From Pontibacter coccineus (GTDB lineage Bacteria > Bacteroidota > Bacteroidia > Cytophagales > Hymenobacteraceae): a DNA stretch of 64,000 bases. The notes beneath the pieces are model-generated. The model searched no databases, was not told the origin of the DNA, and worked only from the letters and a program-made list of their open reading frames with translations. The translations under genes were made by a program, and so were the position numbers. Where the stretch lies: assembly GCF_030546575.1 (NCBI RefSeq), contig NZ_JAUOTN010000001.1, positions 620,001 through 684,000 of the forward strand, read 5' to 3'. This document shows, one piece after another, positions 22,437-30,579 of the stretch. Positions within the stretch are counted from its first letter, which is position 1; each line of letters starts with the position of its first letter.

Positions 22437-22514
22437 TACAACCATTTACGCATACCGGAAACAAAAACTCCGCAAAAACGAAAAACGAGTAAGACTAACG
22501 AAAAAGACAAGTAC

Positions 22515-23714
22515 ATGAGAACTGTAGACGCGTATAACTTTGCCGGCAAGAAAGCTTTGGTCCGGGTGGACTTCAACGTGCCACTCGATGCTGACTACCG
22601 CATCACCGACGACACCCGCATCCGCGCGGCCGTGCCGACTATCCAGAAAATATTGAATGATGGCGGCGCTGTGATTCTGATGTCGCACCTCGGTCGCCCG
22701 AAAGCCGGACCGGAAGAGAAATACTCGCTGCGCCACTTAGTGGATCGCCTCTCCAAAGAATTCAACACCACTGTCAAATTTGCTACTGACTGCGTAGGCC
22801 CTGAAGCGGCACAACTGGCGCAAGTCCTGAAGCCAGGTGAGATCCTGCTGCTCGAGAACCTGCGTTTCCACAAAGCCGAGGAGAAAGGCGATGCGGAATT
22901 TGCAAGAGAACTATCCACATTGGGTGATGTGTACGTGAACGATGCTTTTGGCACAGCCCACCGCGAACATGCTTCTACAGCTGTGATTGCACGCTACTTC
23001 CCCAACGACAAGGTGATGGGCTACGTGATGCACGCCGAGCTCGACAATGCCCGCCGCGTGATGGACAATGCCGAGCGCCCTTATACCGCCATCATGGGTG
23101 GTGCCAAGATATCGGACAAGATCCTGATCATCGAGAAACTGATGGACCGCGTAGACAACTTGCTGATCGGCGGGGGCATGAGCTATACCTTCGTGAAAGC
23201 AGACGGCGGACAGATCGGTTCTTCGCTGGTGGAAGAAGATAAAGTGGAGCTGGCAAGCCGCCTGATCGCGATGGCCAGAGAAAAAGGCGTGAACCTGATG
23301 ATCCCGGTGGATTCGATCATCGCTGACGAGTTCAGCAACGATGCCAATGTGGACACGGCACTCAGCCACCACATCAAGCCACTCTGGATGGGCCTCGATA
23401 TCGGACCAAACGCCCGCGAACTGTACGCCGATGTGATACGCAACTCGAAGACTATACTATGGAACGGTCCGATGGGTGTGTTTGAGATGTCGAACTTCTC
23501 GGTTGGTACCGAAGCCGTGGCCGAAGCGGTGGTGGACGCTACCCGTCGCGGTGCTTACTCGCTGATCGGGGGTGGTGACTCCGCCGCTGCCGTCAACCAG
23601 CTGGGCTACGCTGACCGCGTGTCTTATGTGTCAACCGGTGGCGGTGCGCTGCTCGAGTACATGGAAGGCAAAACGCTTCCGGGTGTAGCAGCCATTGAGC
23701 GCGATGATTATTAA
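22515..23714 (+). CDS. pgk: Phosphoglycerate kinase
   Basis: A 399-residue protein of normal length for the family, starting at the ATG that begins MRTVDAYNF. It shows the N-terminal substrate-binding motif [12 protein letters not shown], the [16 protein letters not shown] loop, [24 protein letters not shown], and the C-terminal nucleotide-binding [16 protein letters not shown]. It transfers phosphate from 1,3-bisphosphoglycerate to ADP in glycolysis, in the cytoplasm. The gene stands alone between two intergenic repeat regions and has its own promoter. Confidence 0.97.
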   Translation: MRTVDAYNFAGKKALVRVDFNVPLDADYRITDDTRIRAAVPTIQKILNDGGAVILMSHLGRPKAGPEEKYSLRHLVDRLSKEFNTTVKFATDCVGPEAAQLAQVLKPGEILLLENLRFHKAEEKGDAEFARELSTLGDVYVNDAFGTAHREHASTAVIARYFPNDKVMGYVMHAELDNARRVMDNAERPYTAIMGGAKISDKILIIEKLMDRVDNLLIGGGMSYTFVKADGGQIGSSLVEEDKVELASRLIAMAREKGVNLMIPVDSIIADEFSNDANVDTALSHHIKPLWMGLDIGPNARELYADVIRNSKTILWNGPMGVFEMSNFSVGTEAVAEAVVDATRRGAYSLIGGGDSAAAVNQLGYADRVSYVSTGGGALLEYMEGKTLPGVAAIERDDY

Positions 23715-24025
23715 TTAATAGGTGATAAGTTTATGGCGCGTGCTTTTTCGCACGTGACTTACTATTGTGGGGCCTCTGGCCCCAGTTGCTAAGCCGAGAC
23801 AATTCACAACTGGGCCGGAAACCCACCTATAATAAGCACGAGCGAGGACGCTCGCGCTATAGGATTACCCAAATACAAATCCCTCGCTGCTCTTCCGTAG
23901 CGGGGGGTTTTACTAAACAGCAAACAGTAGCTCCTACTGTGTTTTTACCCAGGCATGTACCTAATCACACTGGTCCTTTTAAGCTCTGAAGGACGGACAA
24001 ACTTTACAAGAGCCAGAGACTAAAC
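23715..24025. other. Intergenic repeats between pgk and porin gene
   Basis: No gene is visible. A GGGGCC/GCTCGTG family copy lies at 23,731-23,785, with an inverted half-copy (CACGAGCGAGGACGCTCGCG) at about 23,836-23,862. The CGTGC-ttttt-GCACG hairpin near 23,739 may serve as the pgk terminator. Confidence 0.6.
23731..23862. repeat. GGGGCC/GCTCGTG repeat, copy 3 plus inverted half
   Basis: ATGGCGCGTGC ... TGTGGGGCCTCTGGCCCC is followed about 50 bp later by an inverted CACGAGCGAGGACGCTCGCG block. This gives an imperfect inverted repeat rather than a single copy. Confidence 0.55.
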
Positions 24026-25234
24026 ATGAAAATCTATACCCTATTGCTGGCACTTTTGCTGGCGTGTCCATTTGCGGCTACAGCGCAAACGTCAGAAGGT
24101 AATCCATCCCTCTTCAATTTTAAACGCGGTGTTGGTATCGTGACGCCGGACAGTTCCTTCTCAGTCAATATGCGCTTCCGGATGCAAAGCCGGGCAGTGT
24201 ACAACTCCATTTCCAAAGACGATTTTGGGGTATCGGAGTACGAAATGCGGGTGCGGCGCCTGCGTTTGCGCTTCGAGGGTTTTATGTACTCGCCCAAGCT
24301 GACCTACAACATCCAGCTTTCCTTTTCGCGCGGCGACATGGACTGGAGCATGCGCGATCAATCCGACATCAATACAAGCCCCAACGTGGTGCGTGATGCC
24401 GTGGTGTACTACAAGCCAAACGACAGGTGGCAGTTTGCCTTCGGGCAGACCAAACTGCCAGGCAACCGCCAGCGTGTGATCTCTTCCGGCGATCAGCAGT
24501 TCATCGACCGCTCCATTGTGAACGTGGGCCTCAATGTTGACCGAGACTTCGGCTTTCAGGCGGTGTACAACAATAATTTCGGCACTCTTCATTACCTGCT
24601 CAAAGGAGCGCTCACTTCCGGAGAGGGACGCAATGTGTTCTCGACTGACAAAGGCCTGGCTTATACAGGTCGGGTAGAAATTCTTCCCCTTGGAAAGTTC
24701 ACCAACGGAGGCGACTACTTTGAAGGCGACCTGGAGCGAGAGCCCACTCCGAAGCTGTCGCTGGCGGGCGGCATGAGCCACAACGAAGATGCTCGCCGCA
24801 CCGGTGGCCAGGTGGGCCGCGACCTGTACGAGCAAACCGATATCCAGACCTATATTTTTGACGGACTGCTCAAGTATAGAGGTATAGCCCTGTATGCCGA
24901 GTACATGGCCCGGGAGGCAGATAACCCGATCACTTTGAATGCGGCGGGCGAGCGACGTCATGTCCTGGCCGGCCGTGGGCAGAACTACCAGCTGAGCTAT
25001 ATCTTCCCGAGCAATGTGGAGCTGGCCGGTCGCTACTCACGCATCACCCCTAACCGTGAAGTGCGTTCCTTTGAAAACACCGAGCAGGCGTATGTGGCGG
25101 GCGTGACCAAATACCTGCGTGCGCACCGCCTGAAAGTACAGGGCAATGTGGCCTATCACTCACAAAACGCTTTTCTATCCGTGAACAACGATTACCACTG
25201 GGCGGCCGGCGTTCAGATTGAGCTTGGGATATAG
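24026..25234 (+). CDS. Porin_O/P-family outer-membrane porin
   Basis: A 402-residue protein with a signal peptide (LLLALLLACPFAATAQ). The beta-barrel sequence has alternating aromatic strands (MRVRRLRLRFEGFMYSPKL, then WQFAFGQTKLPGNRQRV), typical of the phosphate-selective porin O/P family. The GQTKLPG..R block is a hallmark of this family. It ends in a strand of the HWAAGVQIELGI type. It should form a diffusion channel for anions such as phosphate; substrate specificity is not established. It is a single gene with no uptake partner next to it. Confidence 0.85.
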   Translation: MKIYTLLLALLLACPFAATAQTSEGNPSLFNFKRGVGIVTPDSSFSVNMRFRMQSRAVYNSISKDDFGVSEYEMRVRRLRLRFEGFMYSPKLTYNIQLSFSRGDMDWSMRDQSDINTSPNVVRDAVVYYKPNDRWQFAFGQTKLPGNRQRVISSGDQQFIDRSIVNVGLNVDRDFGFQAVYNNNFGTLHYLLKGALTSGEGRNVFSTDKGLAYTGRVEILPLGKFTNGGDYFEGDLEREPTPKLSLAGGMSHNEDARRTGGQVGRDLYEQTDIQTYIFDGLLKYRGIALYAEYMAREADNPITLNAAGERRHVLAGRGQNYQLSYIFPSNVELAGRYSRITPNREVRSFENTEQAYVAGVTKYLRAHRLKVQGNVAYHSQNAFLSVNNDYHWAAGVQIELGI

Positions 25235-25319
25235 ACCGATAATAGGTATAGCAGCCCGCCGCTAATTAAATTGCGTATTCCCGATAATGTGCGGAACTTG
25301 CAAGCCCAAACAACTGCGT

Positions 25320-25541
25320 ATGGAAGAACAGAAAAACAACCCCCTGCACGGCAAAACGCTCGAGCGCATCCTGGTGCAGCTCGTAGACTACTATGGCTGG
25401 GAGGAGCTGGGGTATAAGATCAACATCAATAGTTTCAACAGCAACCCAAGCATCAACTCCAGCCTGAAGTTTTTGCGCAAAACTCCCTGGGCACGACAAA
25501 AGGTAGAAGAGCTGTATATCAGAACCTTTGCCAACAAATAG
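25320..25541 (+). CDS. VF530-like small DNA-binding protein
   Basis: A 73-residue protein starting at the ATG of MEEQKNNPL. It matches the VF530/DUF2132 family: [20 protein letters not shown], then [20 protein letters not shown]. The family is a small helical fold with reported DNA-binding character. It lies upstream of a START-like protein gene, 21 bases away, and is probably co-transcribed with it. The role is not known beyond the family. Confidence 0.8.
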   Translation: MEEQKNNPLHGKTLERILVQLVDYYGWEELGYKININSFNSNPSINSSLKFLRKTPWARQKVEELYIRTFANK

Positions 25542-25562
25542 GGGCCTCCCAACAGATCAAAT

Positions 25563-25949
25563 ATGAAAGATTATAAGAAATACTACATCGTGCCGGCCGC
25601 CCCGGAAGAGGTATACGCGGCCCTTACCAACCCCAACACAATCCAGCTTTGGTCAGGCGATCCGGCTGAGATGTCGACGGAGCCGGGTTCGGAGTTCTCG
25701 CTTTTTGAGGGAAACATCGTCGGCAAAAACCTGGAGTTTGAGGAGGGCAAGCTGCTGGTACAGGAGTGGTACTTCGGTGAGCAGGAAATTAAATCCATCG
25801 TTACCATCAAGCTGCACCCGCACAAGCACGGCACATCCGCCGAGCTACGTCACCTCAACATACCTGACGAGGCATACGACGACATAGTGGAAGGCTGGAA
25901 CGAGTCTTACTTCGGTGCCCTGATCGAGTTTTACGAAGACGAGTTTTAG
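25563..25949 (+). CDS. SRPBCC/START-like domain protein
   Basis: A 128-residue protein with the AHSA1-like SRPBCC fold: KYYIVPAAPEEVYAALTNPN at the start, FEGNIVGKNLEFEEGKLLVQ in the middle, and a C-terminal helix (VEGWNESYFGALIEFYEDE). Such proteins bind hydrophobic ligands or, in AHSA1, Hsp90. No ligand is predicted. It is followed after three bases by an ABC ATPase gene, so the two are probably in one operon. Confidence 0.75.
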   Translation: MKDYKKYYIVPAAPEEVYAALTNPNTIQLWSGDPAEMSTEPGSEFSLFEGNIVGKNLEFEEGKLLVQEWYFGEQEIKSIVTIKLHPHKHGTSAELRHLNIPDEAYDDIVEGWNESYFGALIEFYEDEF

Positions 25950-25952
25950 GCT

Positions 25953-26936
25953 TTGAGCTTTTTAGAAGTATCGGGCATCCATGTGCAGGAAGACGGCCAT
26001 ACCGTGCTGCACAACATCAGCTTTCGACAGGGCGAGTATGAGAAGCTGGCGATAGCGGGCGAAACGGGGTCCGGAAAAAGTACCCTGCTGCAGACTATTG
26101 CCGGCCTGGTACAGCCCAGCGCAGGACATGTCATTTTTGAGGGCAAACATGTCATCGGTCCGCACGACAAACTGGTACCGGGTCACGAAGGAATCGCCTA
26201 CCTGTCGCAGCACTACGACTTGCCCCAGTTCCTGCGCGTAGAACAGGTGCTCCGCTACGCCAATATGCTGCAGGGCGACGAGGCCGAAACACTGTATGAA
26301 GTATGCCGCATCAGCCATCTAAAGCAGCGCAAAACGAACCAGCTTTCGGGTGGGGAGCGCCAGCGCATTGCCCTGGCCCGGCTGCTCAGCACCTGGCCCA
26401 GTCTGCTGCTGCTCGATGAGCCCTACTCCAACCTCGACAAAGGTCACAAGGAATTACTAAAAGAAGTCATTCACGACATTACGGAGCGACTCGCCATTAC
26501 CTGCATCCTCATCTCCCACGACCCGCACGACACCCTCTCCTGGGCAGACCGCATTTTGGTGATAGAAGGAGGCCGCCTTGTGCAGCAAGGCACACCTGAA
26601 CAGGTATACCGCCACCCAGCAGATACCTATACCGCTGGTCTGTTTGGCAACTTCAACCGCATACCTGCCGATGCAGCCGCAGAATTTGCCAGTAAGCTAG
26701 GTATAGCCACCGCTGGCCGCGACCTGCTGGTGCGCCCGGAGCATTTAAAGTTCGTGGATAAAGGTATAGCCACACTGACTGGCACCGTGCAGAAAATAAC
26801 GTTCTACGGCGGTTTCTACGATATACTGGTACAGTTACCCGGCATCAGCGTTTCAGTCAGAACACAGGCTATACCTGCCGTTATCGGCGAACAGGTATAC
26901 CTGGCGGTTCAGGCTGAGGATATCACTTTGATTTAG
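25953..26936 (+). CDS. ABC transporter ATP-binding protein with TOBE-like domain
   Basis: A 327-residue protein using a TTG start. It shows Walker A GETGSGKST, signature LSGGERQRIAL, Walker B LLLLDEPYSNLD, and an H-loop His in ISHDP. The C-terminal 95 residues (LVRPEHLKFVDKG, then VYLAVQAEDITL) form a TOBE-like regulatory domain as in PotA/FbpC/CysA import ATPases. No permease or binding protein is nearby, so its partner is encoded elsewhere. Several copies of the TATACCT/AGGTATA heptamer lie inside the gene, using ATA-CCT and GGT-ATA codon pairs. Confidence 0.85.
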   Translation: MSFLEVSGIHVQEDGHTVLHNISFRQGEYEKLAIAGETGSGKSTLLQTIAGLVQPSAGHVIFEGKHVIGPHDKLVPGHEGIAYLSQHYDLPQFLRVEQVLRYANMLQGDEAETLYEVCRISHLKQRKTNQLSGGERQRIALARLLSTWPSLLLLDEPYSNLDKGHKELLKEVIHDITERLAITCILISHDPHDTLSWADRILVIEGGRLVQQGTPEQVYRHPADTYTAGLFGNFNRIPADAAAEFASKLGIATAGRDLLVRPEHLKFVDKGIATLTGTVQKITFYGGFYDILVQLPGISVSVRTQAIPAVIGEQVYLAVQAEDITLI

Positions 26937-26964
26937 AACTTTTAGCTTCAGGTGCTAAACACGC

Positions 26965-27507
26965 CTAATCCACCATATTGCCATTCCCATTCCCCATATC
27001 CCGCAGTACCCGTGCTGTTACAAGCAACTGCCCTACGTGGCGCATACTGTGCTCGGCCGCATGAAAGAGCAATCCGAGCACCGTAGACTCTACCTGCGCG
27101 CGCCCTACCCTCCTGGATTCGGTCAGGGTGCTTTCATCCGTTTGCCGCAACTGTTCCAGGACCTTGTCCACCTGCTCGTTAAACTTCTGCACCAGCGTTT
27201 CGGACTGTTTGTCCTGCCCTACGGGTTTGCCTTCGGCGTACAGGTAAGCCAGTTGCTGCTCTGTCAGTTGCTCACCGCGGGCATAAGTAAAGAGGCGCTC
27301 CAGTATGCCGGTAAGGTGCTGCAGGTGGTAACCCACCGAGGCCACGCCGGCAGGCCGCTCCCAGAGCAGTTCATCCGGAAAATCCTGCATAAAGTTTCCG
27401 ACTTCTTCGCGGGCCTGTAGCAGCGCATGGGCTACTGGCTGCAGCAGGGCGGGCACATCAGGCAGCGGTCCACGCAGCCAGACTTCAAGGTTTTTGGTTT
27501 GTGTCAT
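26965..27507 (-). CDS. DinB-like four-helix protein
   Basis: A 180-residue protein with the DinB/YfiT-type four-helix bundle. The three metal-binding His positions are visible in VGYHLQHLTGI and FHAAEHSMRHVGQL. The DinB_2 family includes metal-dependent enzymes that act on mycothiol or bacillithiol; the substrate is unknown here. The gene is monocistronic and convergent with the ABC ATPase gene, 28 bases apart. Confidence 0.8.
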   Translation of the reverse strand: MTQTKNLEVWLRGPLPDVPALLQPVAHALLQAREEVGNFMQDFPDELLWERPAGVASVGYHLQHLTGILERLFTYARGEQLTEQQLAYLYAEGKPVGQDKQSETLVQKFNEQVDKVLEQLRQTDESTLTESRRVGRAQVESTVLGLLFHAAEHSMRHVGQLLVTARVLRDMGNGNGNMVD

Positions 27508-27680
27508 AAGTTGAAGGGCTTGTCTATGAGCGATGTACGGAATCAGGAAATAAACAGTCTACCTTTCCATGTTTTTCAAGCTCCCATGTGCTGATGCCCC
27601 TGTCTGCATTTCGGTTTGCACCATCCACGGATTATACCTAATATGCAGCCATCCTATTGTATAACCTATACCTGAGTTTT

Positions 27681-27968
27681 ATGCCAGCTTACATTATTTT
27701 AGACATAGACGTAACAGACGCCGCTACTTACGAAGAGTACAAAAAACTGACGCCAGGCTCACTGCAGCCTTTCGACGGCAAGTTTATCGTGCGAGGCGGT
27801 AATCCCCAGAACCTCGAAGGTAACTGGAGCCCAACCCGTATCGTGGTGCTCGAATTCCCGACCATGGACCAAGCCAAAGCCTGGCACTCTTCTGATGGGT
27901 ACGCCCCAGCCAAAGCCCTGCGCCAAAGCGCCTCCAGCACCCAAATGATTGCAGTGGAGGGAAGTTGA
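27681..27968 (+). CDS. DUF1330-family small protein
   Basis: A 95-residue ferredoxin-like protein starting at MPAYIILDIDV. It matches DUF1330: DAATYEEYKKLTPGSLQPFD, FIVRGGNPQNLEG, IVVLEFPTMDQAKAWHSSDGY. Such dimeric alpha/beta barrel proteins resemble antibiotic-biosynthesis monooxygenases, but the function of the family is uncertain. The gene stands alone. Confidence 0.85.
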   Translation: MPAYIILDIDVTDAATYEEYKKLTPGSLQPFDGKFIVRGGNPQNLEGNWSPTRIVVLEFPTMDQAKAWHSSDGYAPAKALRQSASSTQMIAVEGS

Positions 27969-27973
27969 TTTTA

Positions 27974-28218
27974 ATTGTTAAATGGCTGATGGTTGGATTG
28001 TTGGATGCACGATTGGTGCATGATTAACCCACTCCTGCCTCTCCGAGGAGGGGAATTAGGTGCACGATTGCTTGTCTGAATCAGGATTTGCAGGATTAAA
28101 GGATTAACAAGATTCTCAATATTGATTGTCTCTTTTAATTAAATCCTGAAAATTATAAAATCCTGCAAATCCTGATTCAGACAAAAAACAACAATTTAAC
28201 CATCAGCCATTTAACAAT
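27974..28218. repeat. Composite palindromic intergenic repeat, copy 2
   Basis: Outer arms are an exact 21-bp inverted repeat (27,974-27,994 and 28,198-28,218). Inside are a CCCCTCC-family copy (28,022-28,059) and an inner exact 24-bp inverted repeat (28,074-28,097 and 28,159-28,182). The right outer arm overlaps the last codons of the next gene (stop at 28,203). The build is the same as the element at 18,679-18,849. Confidence 0.8.
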
Positions 28219-28835
28219 TTACCATCCCTCCTATTCAAATAGTCGAGCGCTTCCTGCACTGATATGAGGTCATTTTGGTCGTGGTAGCAGCGGATGCGCT
28301 CCATCTCTCCGGCGATGAGTCCGGCGCGGGTATCTTCTACTTTGCCCTGCGAGTGCGTCACTTCCTCCTGCCAGGGCATGGCTTTGCCGGGCAGGCTGTA
28401 CAGGTATAGCTCAGGGTACTCCCGCAAAGCTGCGGTGATAGCCGTCATAAAAGCGCGGGGCTGCTGGAAAGGAGCCGCTGTCACGACCAGGCTCTTGAAG
28501 CCCTGCTCCTTTGCGTAACGTACCGCCGATGTTGCCTCGATCAGGGTATGCAGTATCTCGGTATCAGCGGGCACGGGCGGAACAGGTATAAGCTGCTCCT
28601 CTCCTATACCGAGTTTTTTCATTTCCTTTTTCCATACCTCAAACCCGGGATAGCCGCTCATGGCTTTGGTGCCAAGGCAGAGCACTTTCTCGGTACGGCC
28701 GTTTTGCAGGAAATTCTGGGCCGTCTCGAAGGCTGCCTGCTGGTTATCTTCGGTCTGGCCGAACAGAAACAAGCCATCCACTGGCTTGTCAGGTATGGTA
28801 TCGCACAATGCGCGAATGATGAGTTCTTCTATCAT
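28203..28835 (-). CDS. YdcF-like (DUF218/ElyC family) protein
   Basis: A 210-residue protein starting at the ATG of MIEELIIRAL. It matches the DUF218 (ElyC/SanA/YdcF) fold: DGLFLFGQTEDNQQAAFETA, KVLCLGTKAMSGYPG, LVVTAAPFQQPRAF. Family members act in envelope metabolism or bind nucleotides or S-adenosylmethionine; the substrate is unknown. There is no signal peptide with this start. The last codons and stop lie within the arm of the composite repeat. The gene is divergent from the SnoaL-like protein gene. Confidence 0.75.
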   Translation of the reverse strand: MIEELIIRALCDTIPDKPVDGLFLFGQTEDNQQAAFETAQNFLQNGRTEKVLCLGTKAMSGYPGFEVWKKEMKKLGIGEEQLIPVPPVPADTEILHTLIEATSAVRYAKEQGFKSLVVTAAPFQQPRAFMTAITAALREYPELYLYSLPGKAMPWQEEVTHSQGKVEDTRAGLIAGEMERIRCYHDQNDLISVQEALDYLNRRDGKLLNG

Positions 28836-28888
28836 AGCTCCGCTTATACGCAACAGAAATGCGCAAGGTATATACCCGCAAAAATGCC

Positions 28889-28896
28889 TAATTTTG
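28889..28896 (+). promoter_or_regulatory. -7 element immediately before SnoaL-like gene
   Basis: TAATTTTG matches TAnnTTTG and ends three bases before the ATG at 28,900, so transcription would start at or just inside the coding sequence. This would give a leaderless mRNA. The -33 half is not clear. Confidence 0.35.
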
Positions 28897-28899
28897 CGC

Positions 28900-29322
28900 A
28901 TGATCAAATACCTGCTACCCCTTTTCCTACTTTTATTTAGCAGCAACTCCGCCATGAGCCAAAGCAAACCCGAAATCCCTGCCGTTGTTAAACCAGTGGA
29001 GTTGCAGCTGAAAGGCTACAACAACCGCGACATCGACCTGTTTGCCAGCGCCTTCAGCGACACCGTGAAGGTATACCGCCAGCCGGGCGTGCTCACCTAC
29101 CAGGGTCGCAACGAATTGCACAAGCGCTACGGCGCCATGTTTGCCAGCACACCGGATCTGCACTGCGAAATCGTGAACCGCATTGTGGCAGGCGATGTGG
29201 TGATCGACCAGGAGAAAGTGCAGCGCAAAAAAGGCGAGCCGCGTACCGACGCCATCGCCGTGTACCGCGTAAAAGACGGGCTGATTGTGGAGGTGACGTT
29301 TATACCGCCCCACAACCAATAA
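28900..29322 (+). CDS. Exported SnoaL/NTF2-like protein
   Basis: A 140-residue protein with a signal peptide (LLPLFLLLFSSNSAMSQ). The NTF2-like fold of the SnoaL type follows: VELQLKGYNNRDIDLFASAF, then TYQGRNELHKRYGAMFA and IAVYRVKDGLIVEVTFIP. It is likely periplasmic. Members bind or isomerise small molecules; nothing specifies the ligand here. It is followed by a HAD hydrolase gene after 35 bases. Confidence 0.8.
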   Translation: MIKYLLPLFLLLFSSNSAMSQSKPEIPAVVKPVELQLKGYNNRDIDLFASAFSDTVKVYRQPGVLTYQGRNELHKRYGAMFASTPDLHCEIVNRIVAGDVVIDQEKVQRKKGEPRTDAIAVYRVKDGLIVEVTFIPPHNQ

Positions 29323-29357
29323 GCTATACCTGCTATACCTTTACTTATACCTAGCTG

Positions 29358-29987
29358 ATGACCAACAAGATAGATAGTATTATATTCGACCTGGACGGCA
29401 CCCTGTGGGACGCCGCCGACACTGTGGCCAAAGCCTGGAGAGCTGCCCGGGAGAAAGTTAACTTTGAGATACAGGAGATCACTCCTGAAAAGGTCCGCTC
29501 CATTGCGGGCACCCAGCACAACCTGATCTTTGACAAGCTGTTCCCACAACTGGACCAGGCGCAACGCCAGGAACTGATGGAAGTGAGCGGCCAGGAAGAA
29601 ATGGCCCACATCCGCAAGCACGGCGGCAACCTGTACGAAGGACTGGAAGAAACCCTGGAGTACCTGCACGGCAAGTACCCACTCTTTATTGTGAGCAATT
29701 GCCAGGACGGCTACATCGAGGCCTTTCTGGAGCGGCACGACCTGGGCAAATATTTCGGCGACTTCGAGTGCTCCGGCCGCACCGGCGACTCCAAAGACAT
29801 CAACCTGAAAGCCATTGTGGAGCGTAATAACCTGCAGGCTCCGGTTTATGTGGGCGACACCCCCGGCGATCTGGAGGCGAGCCAGAAAGCGGGCGTGCCG
29901 TTTATACACGCCGGCTACGGCTACCGCGAGGTAAGCGAGTACGAGCACCGCCTCGAGCGCATCAGCGACCTGACCACACTTTTCTAA
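29358..29987 (+). CDS. HAD-superfamily hydrolase (phosphoglycolate phosphatase-like)
   Basis: A 209-residue HAD hydrolase with the full motif set: motif I IIFDLDGTLWD, motif II FIVSNCQ, the motif III Lys in GDSKDINL, and motif IV VYVGDTPGDLEAS. It has an alpha-helical cap of the Gph/beta-phosphoglucomutase type. Substrate specificity cannot be read from the sequence. It is followed nine bases later by a GNAT acetyltransferase gene. Confidence 0.85.
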   Translation: MTNKIDSIIFDLDGTLWDAADTVAKAWRAAREKVNFEIQEITPEKVRSIAGTQHNLIFDKLFPQLDQAQRQELMEVSGQEEMAHIRKHGGNLYEGLEETLEYLHGKYPLFIVSNCQDGYIEAFLERHDLGKYFGDFECSGRTGDSKDINLKAIVERNNLQAPVYVGDTPGDLEASQKAGVPFIHAGYGYREVSEYEHRLERISDLTTLF

Positions 29988-29996
29988 CTTTCGGTT

Positions 29997-30485
29997 ATGA
30001 TCTTCGAAGCCCAGCCTGATGATATTGATGAGCTTTACGAGCTCTGGCGCCTGCTGCTTGACACGCAACAGTCCTATCACGTTGTGTTCAGGTATAAACC
30101 GGGCAGTGACCAGACCCTGAAGGCAGAGCTGCTCAACCGCATCAAGGACAAAAGTACGCGGGTGTTTGTGTACGAGGTTGATGAAGTTTGGGCGGGTATG
30201 CTGGTGGCCAGCCTGCGGCCCGGCTCAGCGGGCTTCAAGCTTTCTAACAAAGGCTACATTGGCGAGACGGTGGTACGGGAGCAATTTCGTGGCAAAGGGA
30301 TCGGCAAAGAGCTGTTCGAAGCCGCCCGCAAGTGGCTGAGCGATCAGGGGGCTGACCACCTGGAACTGCAGGTGTCGGTGCACAACCCGAGGGGTACCCG
30401 CTTCTGGGAATCGCTGGGTTTTACCCCCTCTACACAACACATGGTACTGCCCCTGAAGGAGACGGGGAATTCGAAAAAAAACTAA
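29997..30485 (+). CDS. GNAT-family acetyltransferase
   Basis: A 162-residue GNAT protein. The acetyl-CoA binding motif is seen in GETVVREQFRGKGIGKELFE, followed by LELQVSVHNPRGTRFWESLGF. The substrate is not evident. It lies nine bases after a HAD phosphatase gene, which suggests co-expression, for example in small-molecule metabolism or detoxification. Confidence 0.85.
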   Translation: MIFEAQPDDIDELYELWRLLLDTQQSYHVVFRYKPGSDQTLKAELLNRIKDKSTRVFVYEVDEVWAGMLVASLRPGSAGFKLSNKGYIGETVVREQFRGKGIGKELFEAARKWLSDQGADHLELQVSVHNPRGTRFWESLGFTPSTQHMVLPLKETGNSKKN

Positions 30486-30579
30486 GGTAAAAGCCTGAAC
30501 AGAAGCTGCGGGGTTGCGTAACTCACTATGGGCAACGCTGCATGTTGCCATTCCCTAACAGCTTCTACTTACGCATACC

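Larger units (their letters stand above)
21579..22514. other. Repeat-rich intergenic region upstream of pgk
   Basis: A 936-bp gap between divergent genes with no credible coding frame. It holds a GGGGCC/GCTCGTG repeat (21,749-21,800), the second AAGTAAGC-family copy (21,878-22,040), two CCCCTCC repeats (22,111-22,148 and 22,213-22,247) with a decayed third near 22,304-22,340, and a half-copy of the AATCCTGCAAAT repeat (about 22,388-22,412). Eight or more copies of AGGTATA/TATACCT are also present. Confidence 0.7.

Noticed and set aside
24161..24961. 266-codon minus-strand frame
   Set aside because: It is antisense to the porin gene, where the real barrel sequence is read on the plus strand.
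29127..30080. 317-codon minus-strand frame
   Set aside because: It lies opposite the SnoaL-like and HAD genes, which have clear motifs, and its protein has no domain.
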